From a virus, in the IMG/VR virus record IMGVR_UViG_3300043449_000119, positions 1-20,354 of that record: a stretch of DNA of 20,354 nt. The stretch is one strand, 5' to 3'. Each line of letters opens with the position of its first letter. The first letter of the stretch is position 1. Shown in pieces: positions 6,079 through 13,229 of this stretch. The notes beneath the pieces are model-generated. The model did no database searches. It had not been told where the DNA came from and worked only from the letters and a program-made list of their open reading frames with translations. The position numbers and the translations under genes are program-made.

Positions 6079-6321
6079 ATGACTACTATCGTCCAATTAA
6101 AAAGAACTGAAACAACAGGTGCAATCCCCGCCGCGAACGATATCGCGGTGGGGGAACTTGCTGTAAATTTGGCGGACGGCGCACTGTATTCTAAAAGAAC
6201 AGATGGTGCGATTATCGAAATAGGCGGGTACAATCCCGATCTATTTGTAATGCCAGCCGTCATGGATATGGGAGACTTGGCTGGAGTTAGTCCCGATACT
6301 TATGACATGGGAACATTATAA
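6079..6321 (+). CDS. Small QIKR-domain protein ending in DMGTL
   Basis: An 80-aa protein whose residues 1-50 (MTTIVQLKRTETTG..., AVGELAVNLADGALYSKRTD, IIEIGG) are a clear paralogue of the N-terminus of the 116-aa protein at 3289. The remainder holds two related pentads, DMGDL and DMGTL, about 13 residues apart, the latter being the C-terminus. The start lies 1 nt after the fibre stop with no close Shine-Dalgarno sequence (GGGA at 6060-6063 is distant), so translation by coupling to the long fibre is likely and stoichiometry may be linked to it. It is last in the fibre cassette; a late promoter for gp13 overlaps its stop codon. A small fibre tip or adaptor is inferred. Confidence 0.6.
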   Translation: MTTIVQLKRTETTGAIPAANDIAVGELAVNLADGALYSKRTDGAIIEIGGYNPDLFVMPAVMDMGDLAGVSPDTYDMGTL

Positions 6322-6324
6322 ATA
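6317..6324 (+). promoter_or_regulatory. T4-type late promoter for gp13
   Basis: Exact TATAAATA overlapping the stop codon of the preceding gene (TAA 6319-6321), 20 nt before the gp13 ATG. It would start a neck/packaging transcript with a very short leader containing AGAGG. Confidence 0.75.
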
Positions 6325-6343
6325 GTCCTAAAGAGGACACAAT

Positions 6344-7312
6344 ATGGCTGTTTCATCAAGACAAGGACTAATAGATTACTGTCTCCGTAGACTCGGTTTT
6401 CCGGTAATTGAAATTAACGTTGATGACGATCAAATAGAAGATCGTATCGATGATGCATTGCAGTATTTCCAGGAGTATCACTTCGATGGTGTTGAGCGAG
6501 TTTATCTCCAACACCAAATTACTGGTGCGACCTTACGGTTCTCTGGATTGTCCTCTCCATCATTTGAAATCGGTGAAACTCTTGTGGGTGCCACATCTGG
6601 CGCTTCATGTAGAGTTATATCAATCGATGGAATGACAGTATCTGCCAGCAAAGTTAGCGGCGTTTTTGTAGCAAATGAAACAGTTACAGGTGAAAATTCT
6701 GGCTTTAGTAGAGCATTATCAGCAACATCTTTCTATACACCGGGTGACATCGAAAACGGATATGTAACCATTCCGGATGCCGTTATCGGCGTAATTAGAG
6801 TGTTGCCAGTAAATGGTCCAAGCTCTGGTATGAATAATGCAAACAATATGTTCGACGTTGTATACCAGTTCCGTATGAATGATATGTATAATCTACTATC
6901 TGCGGACATGATTTACTATACTCAAATGAAGCAATACTTGTCAATGTTAGACATGCTTCTTGTTGGCGATAGGTCGTTTGCTTATAATCGTAAGACCGAT
7001 AAGCTACAAATTCATTGTAATTGGAGTGATGTATTCGATCCCGGCGATTTTATTATTGTCGAATGTTATCGGATTGTGGACCCATCAACATACACCCAAA
7101 TATATAACGATATGTTTCTAAAAAAATATGCCACAGCCCTAATCAAAAAACAATGGGGTGATAATATGAAGAAATTTGGTGGTATGCAATTACCAGGTGG
7201 TATTGTGATGAATGGCCAACAAGTCTATGACGAAGCGGTTCAGGAAATAAATCTGATCGAAGAAGAGATGCAATTGAAGGCGGAACTTCCAGTAGACTTC
7301 ATGGTGGGATAA
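6344..7312 (+). CDS. 13: Neck protein gp13 with an inserted repeat domain
   Basis: A 322-aa homologue of T4 gp13, a head-to-tail neck protein that joins the portal and closes the packaged head. The N-terminus (DYCLRRLGFPVIEINVDDDQ, residues 11-30), GYVTIPDAVIGVIRVLPV (139-156), YNDMFLKKYATALIKKQWG (254-272) and the end ELPVDFMVG (314-322) are typical of gp13 in T4-like phages. Between residues about 64 and 133 lies a segment that looks inserted: two related beta-repeats, FEIGETLVGATSGAS (74-88) and FVANETVTGENSGFS (108-122). It makes the protein longer than the gp13 lengths I remember. It has an AGAGG ribosome-binding site and its own late promoter. gp14 follows 4 nt downstream. The assignment is strong; the role of the insertion is unknown. 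Confidence 0.9.
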   Translation: MAVSSRQGLIDYCLRRLGFPVIEINVDDDQIEDRIDDALQYFQEYHFDGVERVYLQHQITGATLRFSGLSSPSFEIGETLVGATSGASCRVISIDGMTVSASKVSGVFVANETVTGENSGFSRALSATSFYTPGDIENGYVTIPDAVIGVIRVLPVNGPSSGMNNANNMFDVVYQFRMNDMYNLLSADMIYYTQMKQYLSMLDMLLVGDRSFAYNRKTDKLQIHCNWSDVFDPGDFIIVECYRIVDPSTYTQIYNDMFLKKYATALIKKQWGDNMKKFGGMQLPGGIVMNGQQVYDEAVQEINLIEEEMQLKAELPVDFMVG

Positions 7313-7316
7313 GATA

Positions 7317-8072
7317 GTGCCTACTAACTTCTACTTTCAATCAGGAAATACATCTGGCACAACAAACGAACAACGTTTGTTGGAGGACCTGGTTATCGAA
7401 AGTATGAAGATTTATGGTCACGATGTTTACTATCTTCCTAGAACGATAGCAAATGAAGACCCGATTTTAGTCGAAGACCCATTATCATACTTCACACAAG
7501 CATATCCACTCGAAATGTATCTTGAGAATACAGAAGGCTTTGAGGGTCAAGGCGAGCTACTGACAAAGTTTGGTTTCGAATTTAGGTCAACCGCAACGTT
7601 TGTTGTTGCAAGACGCCGATGGGAAGAATCTGTAGGTAGAAATGCAGAAAATCTACAGCTACCCGAACGCCCATCTGAGGGCGATCTACTGTTCTTTCCT
7701 AAAACAAAGACGTTCTTTCAGATTAGCTACGTAGACTTTCTAAATCCTTTCTATCAACTAGGAAAGATTTACACATACAGAATGTCATGTCAGGTATTCG
7801 AATTTAGTTCTGAAACTATTGATACTGGCATTGAAGATATTGATAGTATTACAGATGGCAAAACACAAGACCAGCTTGGTTGGCAATTGCTTATGCAATC
7901 GGGCGACTATGTAATTTCCCAAACCGGCGATACAATTATATTGAATGAAGCTGGAACAACCAATGTCGACCCTCTCGATCAGACCAATGAGTTTGAAAAA
8001 GAAGCGGCAGAGTTCTTAGATTTCACAGCATTTAATCCATTTGGTGAAGTTCAAGTAAGGACAACGGCATAA
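7317..8072 (+). CDS. 14: Neck protein gp14
   Basis: A 251-aa homologue of T4 gp14 (256 aa), which with gp13 seals the filled head and prepares it for tail attachment. Characteristic stretches are LLEDLVIESMKIYGHDVYYL (residues 21-40), FEFRSTATFVVARRRWEE (87-104), RPSEGDLLFFP (118-128) and the C-terminal DFTAFNPFGE (235-244). I use the GTG at 7317: it is 4 nt after gp13, and the conserved sequence begins directly after it. Residues 189-211 (LLMQSGDYVISQTGDTIILN and neighbours) form two short GD-x-x-(I/L) strands resembling a beta-hairpin motif frequent in marine phage virion proteins, perhaps a small insertion. The stop overlaps gp15 by 1 nt (TAATG). Confidence 0.88.
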   Translation: MPTNFYFQSGNTSGTTNEQRLLEDLVIESMKIYGHDVYYLPRTIANEDPILVEDPLSYFTQAYPLEMYLENTEGFEGQGELLTKFGFEFRSTATFVVARRRWEESVGRNAENLQLPERPSEGDLLFFPKTKTFFQISYVDFLNPFYQLGKIYTYRMSCQVFEFSSETIDTGIEDIDSITDGKTQDQLGWQLLMQSGDYVISQTGDTIILNEAGTTNVDPLDQTNEFEKEAAEFLDFTAFNPFGEVQVRTTA

Positions 8073-8848
8073 TGTTTTTGAAGCAGCATTTTTATCACCA
8101 GCACATTCGTAAAGCTATCATTGCTTTTGGAACGATATTCAATCAGCTAACAGTAGAACGTAAAAACTCTGCGGGTGAAGTGGCTCAGTCTATTCGAGTC
8201 CCTCTGGCATACGGACCCAAAGATAAGTTTCTAGCAAGAGTTGCCGCAGTACCCGGTAATGACCCGGCGTCGGTTGCAATCACATTACCTAGAATTGGTT
8301 TTGAGATTACAGGCCTTCAATACAATCCACAACAGAAATTAAATGTTCTAACGAAGAATATAGCAGTGGGTGTTGGTGATGATGTCGATAAAGTAAGAGT
8401 TCAATATACTAGCACACCGTATACCCTATCGATATCTCTCTTTATTGTGACAAAAAATCAGGACGACGGTCTTCAAATCATTGAACAGATTTTACCGTTC
8501 TTCAATCCAGATTTTTGTGTGACTATAACTGATATTCCAGAGATGGGAATCAAAAGGGATTTGCAAATTATACTAGATAACATTTCATATGAAGACAATT
8601 ACGAGGGTGAGTTCACGCAACGCCAGTCTATTGTATGGAATTTAAACTTCACACTTGGCCTTAACTTCTATGGACCAGTTGATATGCAGGGTTATATTAA
8701 AACTGCTATTGCAAATACATATGCAAGTATCAATCCTGACGCAGACACCTCTGAAAAAATTAAGTATCAAGTAACCTATACGCCTAATGATGCATCCTAT
8801 CTAGACGATTGGAGTTATGTGGAGCAATTTGATGAAGCCTACGAATAA
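8072..8848 (+). CDS. 15: Tail sheath terminator / tail completion protein gp15
   Basis: A 258-aa protein close in length to T4 gp15 (272 aa), the hexameric ring that caps the tail sheath and tube and docks to the neck. Recognisable segments are FLKQHFYHQHIRKAIIAFGT (residues 2-21), RVPLAYGPKDKFLARV (42-57) and a C-terminal half ending with QSIVWNLNFTLGLNFYGPVD, all typical of this family. Its start codon overlaps the gp14 stop, and its last 17 nt overlap gp16. It sits between neck and terminase genes exactly as in T4. Confidence 0.88.
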   Translation: MFLKQHFYHQHIRKAIIAFGTIFNQLTVERKNSAGEVAQSIRVPLAYGPKDKFLARVAAVPGNDPASVAITLPRIGFEITGLQYNPQQKLNVLTKNIAVGVGDDVDKVRVQYTSTPYTLSISLFIVTKNQDDGLQIIEQILPFFNPDFCVTITDIPEMGIKRDLQIILDNISYEDNYEGEFTQRQSIVWNLNFTLGLNFYGPVDMQGYIKTAIANTYASINPDADTSEKIKYQVTYTPNDASYLDDWSYVEQFDEAYE

Positions 8849-9296
8849 TCAATACGATAAACTAGATGCCATTTTTGGCACTCACATGGACGAAGTTCTA
8901 AGTTCGAAAGAAGAAAAACTGCCGATAGTGGTCGAAGAACCTTTGGTACCAGAAATTGTGTCCACTGGCGATGATATCGAAGATGATTATAATCTAGCAA
9001 GAACAAAGCTAAACTCCACACTAGACCAGACCGACCAAGCCCTACAGGGCATGTTGAACGTTGCTCTTGCTAGTGACAGTCCTCGTGCATATGAAGTTGT
9101 GGGTCAGTTACTCAAGATTAAAGGTGATGCGGCCAAAGACCTACTGGCTCTTCAACACGCAAAGAAGAAGTTGCGTCAAGAAGACCCGAAGAAACAGAAT
9201 ATTGATACGCAAAACAATATCATCTTTTCAGGTTCCACTTCCGATTTACTCAAAGCATTGAAAGCAGAGAAAGCAAAAGTCATAGATCATGAGTGA
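8832..9296 (+). CDS. 16: Terminase small subunit gp16
   Basis: A 154-aa protein matching T4 gp16 (164 aa) in size, location and layout: a central predicted helical part (DDIEDDYNLARTKLNSTLDQ, ALQGMLNVALASDS, KDLLALQHAKKKLR) for ring formation, and a C-terminal FSGSTSDLLKALKA segment like the conserved tail of this family. It recognises phage DNA and stimulates gp17. I start at the ATG at 8832, not the in-frame ATG at 8817, because GGAG at 8821-8824 is 7 nt upstream of the former while the latter has only a 2-nt spacing. It overlaps gp15 by 17 nt and gp17 by 8 nt. Confidence 0.85.
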   Translation: MKPTNNQYDKLDAIFGTHMDEVLSSKEEKLPIVVEEPLVPEIVSTGDDIEDDYNLARTKLNSTLDQTDQALQGMLNVALASDSPRAYEVVGQLLKIKGDAAKDLLALQHAKKKLRQEDPKKQNIDTQNNIIFSGSTSDLLKALKAEKAKVIDHE

Positions 9297-10932
9297 GGAA
9301 TCCTCGTACCACGGTAATATTAACTTAAAGCCGATTGGTCATAAACACAACTTTACACTGGAACAACTGGCAGAAATTGAAAAGTGCCAGGAAGATCCAA
9401 TTTATTTTATTGAGAATTATTGTCAGATTGTTACTCTGGACTATGGTCTTCAGTTGTTCAAGTTGTATGACTGTCAGAAGGAAAAAGTTAAGCATATTCT
9501 GGGCAATCGTAAAGCAATCTTAATGGAAGGTCGCCAGCAGGGTAAGACTATTACTTCGGCTGCTTGCATTCTTTGGTATACTCTCTTTCAAGATTCTAAA
9601 ACAGTTGCTATCATGGCAAACAAGACTGCGGCTGCCCGCGAAGTTATGGCTCGTTATCAAGGTATGTATGAAAACTTGCCGCTATGGATGCAGCAAGGCG
9701 TCAAGACATGGAACAAAGGGGACGTAGAGCTAGAGAACGGTTCTAAGATTTTCACCGCGGCCACAACTGCTTCTGGTATTCGTGGTAAGTCAGTTAACTG
9801 GCTATACATTGACGAAGCTGCAATCATTCCAAACACCGTCGCAGAACAATTCTTTGCTTCTGTTTATCCTACGATTTCGGCTGGTCAGACAACAAAGATT
9901 CTCTTGACTTCTACTCCCTTGGGCTACAATCACTTCTGGAAGTTCTGGAATGAAGCCGAAAAGGGTAACAATGGCTTTGTGCCGATGTTCATTCCTTACC
10001 ATAGAATTCCTGGTAGAGATGAAGCATGGGCAGAAGAACAGCTCCGCTTGCTTGGAGAACTAAAGTTCAACCAAGAAGTTCTTTGCGAGTTTCTTGGCTC
10101 AAGTAACACACTGATTAGTGCCAAGACTTTGGGGGCTATGAGTTCTATCGATCCTATTCACTCTAAAGATGGGTTGGATATTTTTGAGGAACCTATCGAT
10201 GGTCATATCTATGCAATGGGTGTAGATACGGCTCGTGGCGTAGGCGGCGATTATTCTGCATTCACGCTTTTAGATGTAACAGAAGCGCCATACAGACTAG
10301 TAGCCAAGTATCGTGATAATAAAATTGCTCCGATGTTGTTTCCTAATATCGTAGCTAAAGTAGGTAATGAATACAACAAGGCATATATTCTTGTTGAAAT
10401 TAATGATATCGGCCAACAAGTAGCCGATATTTTACACATGGAGTTAGAGTATGATAATATTCTGACTACCGTTAAGACTGCACTCAAGCAATATCTGTCA
10501 CCGGGCTTTGGTACAAAGACGCAGCGCGGTGTTAGAATGACAAAGCAAGTAAAGAGGCAGGGCTGTTTTGCCCTCAAATCTCTACTTGAAGAGAATAAAC
10601 TACTAGTATTTGATGCTGAAACAATTTCCGAGTTCTCTACTTTCATTGAAAAGCAGGGAAGTTGGATGGCAGATGAGGGTTACTTTGATGACCTTGTAAT
10701 GAGTCTTGTTCTATTAGCATGGATGACAAGTAATCCATACTTTAAAGATATGACAAATGTTGATATTCGTGAAAAGATGTATAGAGACCAAATGGATAGC
10801 ATCGAGGATGAACTAACTCCATTCGGGACAATAAGTAATGGACACCAAGAAGACTATTTTGTGTCGAATGGTGATTTATGGACAGTGACGCAAGATGATG
10901 ATGAGCCTCGACGCACAGGTTGGCTACTGTAA
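9289..10932 (+). CDS. 17: Terminase large subunit gp17 (packaging ATPase and nuclease)
   Basis: A 547-aa DNA-packaging motor. The ATPase half has Walker A GRQQGKT (residues 81-87, K86), Walker B LYIDEAA (172-178, D175 and catalytic E176) and the coupling motif LLTSTP (205-210). The RNase H-like nuclease half has VDTARGVGGDYSA (312-324, D313), ILVEIND (367-373, E370) and YFDDLVMSLVL (465-475, D467/D468). The D313-E370 distance of 57 equals that of T4 gp17 (D401-E458). It translocates DNA through the gp20 portal and cuts it into headful lengths. It is shorter than T4 gp17 (610 aa), mostly at the N-terminus. Its start overlaps the gp16 stop. All key residues are present, so it should be active. 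Confidence 0.95.
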   Translation: MSEESSYHGNINLKPIGHKHNFTLEQLAEIEKCQEDPIYFIENYCQIVTLDYGLQLFKLYDCQKEKVKHILGNRKAILMEGRQQGKTITSAACILWYTLFQDSKTVAIMANKTAAAREVMARYQGMYENLPLWMQQGVKTWNKGDVELENGSKIFTAATTASGIRGKSVNWLYIDEAAIIPNTVAEQFFASVYPTISAGQTTKILLTSTPLGYNHFWKFWNEAEKGNNGFVPMFIPYHRIPGRDEAWAEEQLRLLGELKFNQEVLCEFLGSSNTLISAKTLGAMSSIDPIHSKDGLDIFEEPIDGHIYAMGVDTARGVGGDYSAFTLLDVTEAPYRLVAKYRDNKIAPMLFPNIVAKVGNEYNKAYILVEINDIGQQVADILHMELEYDNILTTVKTALKQYLSPGFGTKTQRGVRMTKQVKRQGCFALKSLLEENKLLVFDAETISEFSTFIEKQGSWMADEGYFDDLVMSLVLLAWMTSNPYFKDMTNVDIREKMYRDQMDSIEDELTPFGTISNGHQEDYFVSNGDLWTVTQDDDEPRRTGWLL

Positions 10933-10944
10933 CTTTCACATTTT

Positions 10945-10952
10945 TATAAATA
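10945..10952 (+). promoter_or_regulatory. T4-type late promoter for gp18
   Basis: Exact TATAAATA in the 72-nt gap after gp17, with transcription expected near 10958 and a leader of about 47 nt, longer than at most other boxes here. A short inverted repeat, GACAA (10965-10969) / TTGTC (10977-10981), lies in that leader and could fold weakly. Confidence 0.75.
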
Positions 10953-11004
10953 AAAACATAAAAAGACAAGTAAATATTGTCAAGTTTACAACGAGGAGAA
11001 GAAT

Positions 11005-12660
11005 ATGGCTTTTCAATTATCGCCAGGAGTCCTAGTAACTGAGAAGGATCTAACAAACGTTATTCCAGCCGTATCTACATCGGCAGGCGCGTTTGTAGGT
11101 AACTTCAACTGGGGTCCAGTATCAGAAATTTTTACTGTTGGTTCAGAAAATGAACTACGCAAGTATTTTGGTCTACCACTAGACACCACAGATTGGTTCA
11201 CAGCAGCCAACTTTTTAGGCTATGGCAACAACCTTCAGTTAGTTCGTGCAGTCGGCACTACCGCAAAGAATGCAAAAACAAGCGGAACTGCTATTCTGAT
11301 TAAGAACCAAGACGACTACGAAGCAAACTATGCCAGCGGCTCAGCGAATGTCGGTGTCGTTGCTGCAAAGTATCCAGGCTTATATGGTAACTCACTCGAA
11401 GTTCAAATTGCAGATATCGGCACGTTTGCTGACTGGGACTATGCAGGTTTCTTTGACGGTGCTCCAGGTACTAGCGTCTTCGCCCAAATCAATGGCAGCA
11501 CCGGCGATGAGTTGCATATGGTAATCATCGATACAGATGGTAAGTTTTCTGGTTCAGCTGGTACTGTTCTTGCAACTTATCCGTTTGTATCTAAGATGGT
11601 TGGTGCTAGAATTGCAGATGGTACAAACAACTATTACAAAGAAGTTCTGAATAGCTCACAATATGTATGGTGGATGGATCACCCAACAGGTCTAAACTGG
11701 GGTTCAGGCGCCAACACAGAGTTTGATATTTTAGAAGAACCAGAAGTATACACTCTTTCGGGTGGTCTCAATGGTGCCCCATCCGCAGGCGATCTTCAAT
11801 CTGGTTATACGCTATTCGCAAATAAAGAACTAGTAGATATTTCGCTTATTCTAACTGGCGGACACGTTGCAAGCGTAGTAACTCACGCAATCGATAACGT
11901 AGCATTAGCTCGTCTAGATTGTGTAGTATTTCTATCGCCACCTCTTGCCGCAGTATATAACAATGCTGGTAGCGAAGCTGCCGATGTTGTTGCATATCGT
12001 CAAGAAGATATCAACCGCAACACTTCATATGCAGTTATGGATTCTGGCTGGAAACGCCAGTATGACCGCTATAATGATGCATATATCAATGTTCCATTGA
12101 ACGCCGATACTGCTGGTCTATGCGCCCGCACAGATCAGACAAACGATGCATGGTGGTCACCTGCTGGTTTCAATCGCGGTCAACTCAAGAATGTTGTTAA
12201 GTTGGTTTGGTCTCCGAATCAGACAGAACGCGACACACTTTACAAGAATGGTGTTAACCCAGTAGCTACCTTCCCTGGTGAAGGCACTCTGCTTTATGGT
12301 GATAAGACGCTTCTTGCTAAGCCAAGCGCATTCGACCGCATCAACGTTCGCCGTCTATTCATTGTTCTTGAAAAGGCTATCGCAACTGCGGCTAAGTATC
12401 AACTCTTTGAGTTCAACGATGTCTTTAGTCGCGCACAGTTCCGTTCGTTGGTTGAACCATTCCTACGTGACGTTCGCGGCCGTCGTGGTATCTATGACTT
12501 CCGCGTTGTTTGCGATGAAACAAACAACACTGGCGAAGTTATCGACCGCAACGAATTCGTTGCTGATATCTACATCAAGCCAGCACGTTCGATCAACTTC
12601 ATCTACCTGAACTTTGTTGCGGTTCGTACCTCAGTATCGTTCACCGAAGTTGGCGCCTAA
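11005..12660 (+). CDS. 18: Tail sheath protein gp18
   Basis: A 551-aa contractile sheath subunit. The N-terminus (LSPGVLVTEKDLTNVIPAVS, residues 5-24, then GAFVGNFNWGPV) is the classic start of T4-like sheath proteins, which contacts the tube and neighbouring subunits. The conserved C-terminal polymerisation domain runs from about residue 445 (INVRRLFIVLEKAIATAAKY) through FRSLVEPFLRDVRGRRGIYD to the end (FVAVRTSVSFTEV). It is about 100 residues shorter than T4 gp18 (659 aa); the loss presumably affects the variable outer domains. It has its own late promoter and a GAGGAG ribosome-binding site. Codon choice shifts toward C-ending codons in the last third. Confidence 0.93.
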   Translation: MAFQLSPGVLVTEKDLTNVIPAVSTSAGAFVGNFNWGPVSEIFTVGSENELRKYFGLPLDTTDWFTAANFLGYGNNLQLVRAVGTTAKNAKTSGTAILIKNQDDYEANYASGSANVGVVAAKYPGLYGNSLEVQIADIGTFADWDYAGFFDGAPGTSVFAQINGSTGDELHMVIIDTDGKFSGSAGTVLATYPFVSKMVGARIADGTNNYYKEVLNSSQYVWWMDHPTGLNWGSGANTEFDILEEPEVYTLSGGLNGAPSAGDLQSGYTLFANKELVDISLILTGGHVASVVTHAIDNVALARLDCVVFLSPPLAAVYNNAGSEAADVVAYRQEDINRNTSYAVMDSGWKRQYDRYNDAYINVPLNADTAGLCARTDQTNDAWWSPAGFNRGQLKNVVKLVWSPNQTERDTLYKNGVNPVATFPGEGTLLYGDKTLLAKPSAFDRINVRRLFIVLEKAIATAAKYQLFEFNDVFSRAQFRSLVEPFLRDVRGRRGIYDFRVVCDETNNTGEVIDRNEFVADIYIKPARSINFIYLNFVAVRTSVSFTEVGA

Positions 12661-12667
12661 TAACCCG

Positions 12668-12675
12668 ACTAAATA
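12668..12675 (+). promoter_or_regulatory. Possible variant late promoter (ACTAAATA) for gp19
   Basis: The octamer equals the one before the 735-aa fibre and keeps the TAAATA core. It ends 19 nt before the gp19 ATG, the same spacing as the exact boxes for gp13 and gp3. It could allow extra tube synthesis relative to sheath. It is tentative because of two mismatches. Confidence 0.35.
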
Positions 12676-12693
12676 GAAATAGGAGATTTATAA

Positions 12694-13206
12694 ATGGATA
12701 TTTCAAAGTTTAAGGGGTTACTAGGGGCTGGTGGTGCAAGACCAAACCAATTCCGTGTTATTCTAACATTCCCAGGCTACGTATCTTCGGTGCCTGATAC
12801 AGAATACTCGCTACTGGTTACTGGTGCGGCACTTCCTGCGTCAACAGTAAACCCAACAATCATTCAATACCGCGGCCGTGAAGTTAAGTTGGCAGGTGAG
12901 CGTATCTTTGATCCGTTCACAATCACAGTTGTCAACGACACTGCGATGTCACTTCGTCGTCCATTCGAAGAATGGATGAATGGCATGAATGATTTAGAAG
13001 CCAACACTGGTATTCTAAATCCAATTGACTATCAAGTTGATATGTCAGTAGAACATCTAGATCGTAATGACGATCCACTTATGACTTATGTTCTTTATAA
13101 TGCTTTCCCGATTAACATGTCGGAAATTGGTTTACAGTATGGTCAGAATGACGTAATTGAAGAGTTCACCGTAACCTTTAACTACTCACATTATCTGACT
13201 GCATAA
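12694..13206 (+). CDS. 19: Tail tube protein gp19
   Basis: A 170-aa major tube subunit (T4 gp19 is 163 aa). GAALPASTVNPTIIQYRGRE (residues 44-63) with REVKLAGERIFDPFTITVVN and RRPFEEWMNG is the hallmark of the T4-type tube family, and the C-terminus (IEEFTVTFNYSHYLTA) completes the beta-barrel. It forms the inner tube through which DNA passes. It lies 33 nt after the sheath gene with an AGGAG ribosome-binding site and 23 nt before the portal gene. The gp3-like protein at 19130 shows a related fold pattern but is clearly a different family member. Confidence 0.92.
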   Translation: MDISKFKGLLGAGGARPNQFRVILTFPGYVSSVPDTEYSLLVTGAALPASTVNPTIIQYRGREVKLAGERIFDPFTITVVNDTAMSLRRPFEEWMNGMNDLEANTGILNPIDYQVDMSVEHLDRNDDPLMTYVLYNAFPINMSEIGLQYGQNDVIEEFTVTFNYSHYLTA

Positions 13207-13229
13207 TTCCATCCAACTAGGATAATTTA

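Noticed and set aside
8817-8831. Longer start for gp16 at 8817
   Set aside because: Its GGAG is only 2 nt from the ATG, while the ATG at 8832 has GGAG at a normal 7-nt spacing and gives the usual length.
10251-10646. Minus-strand open frame of 131 codons across gp17
   Set aside because: It lies wholly opposite the nuclease domain of the terminase, has no promoter or ribosome-binding site, and its translation looks like a random antisense product.
12687-12694. TATAAAT directly before the gp19 ATG as a late promoter
   Set aside because: It ends in the start codon itself (TATAAATG), so a transcript would start inside the gene.
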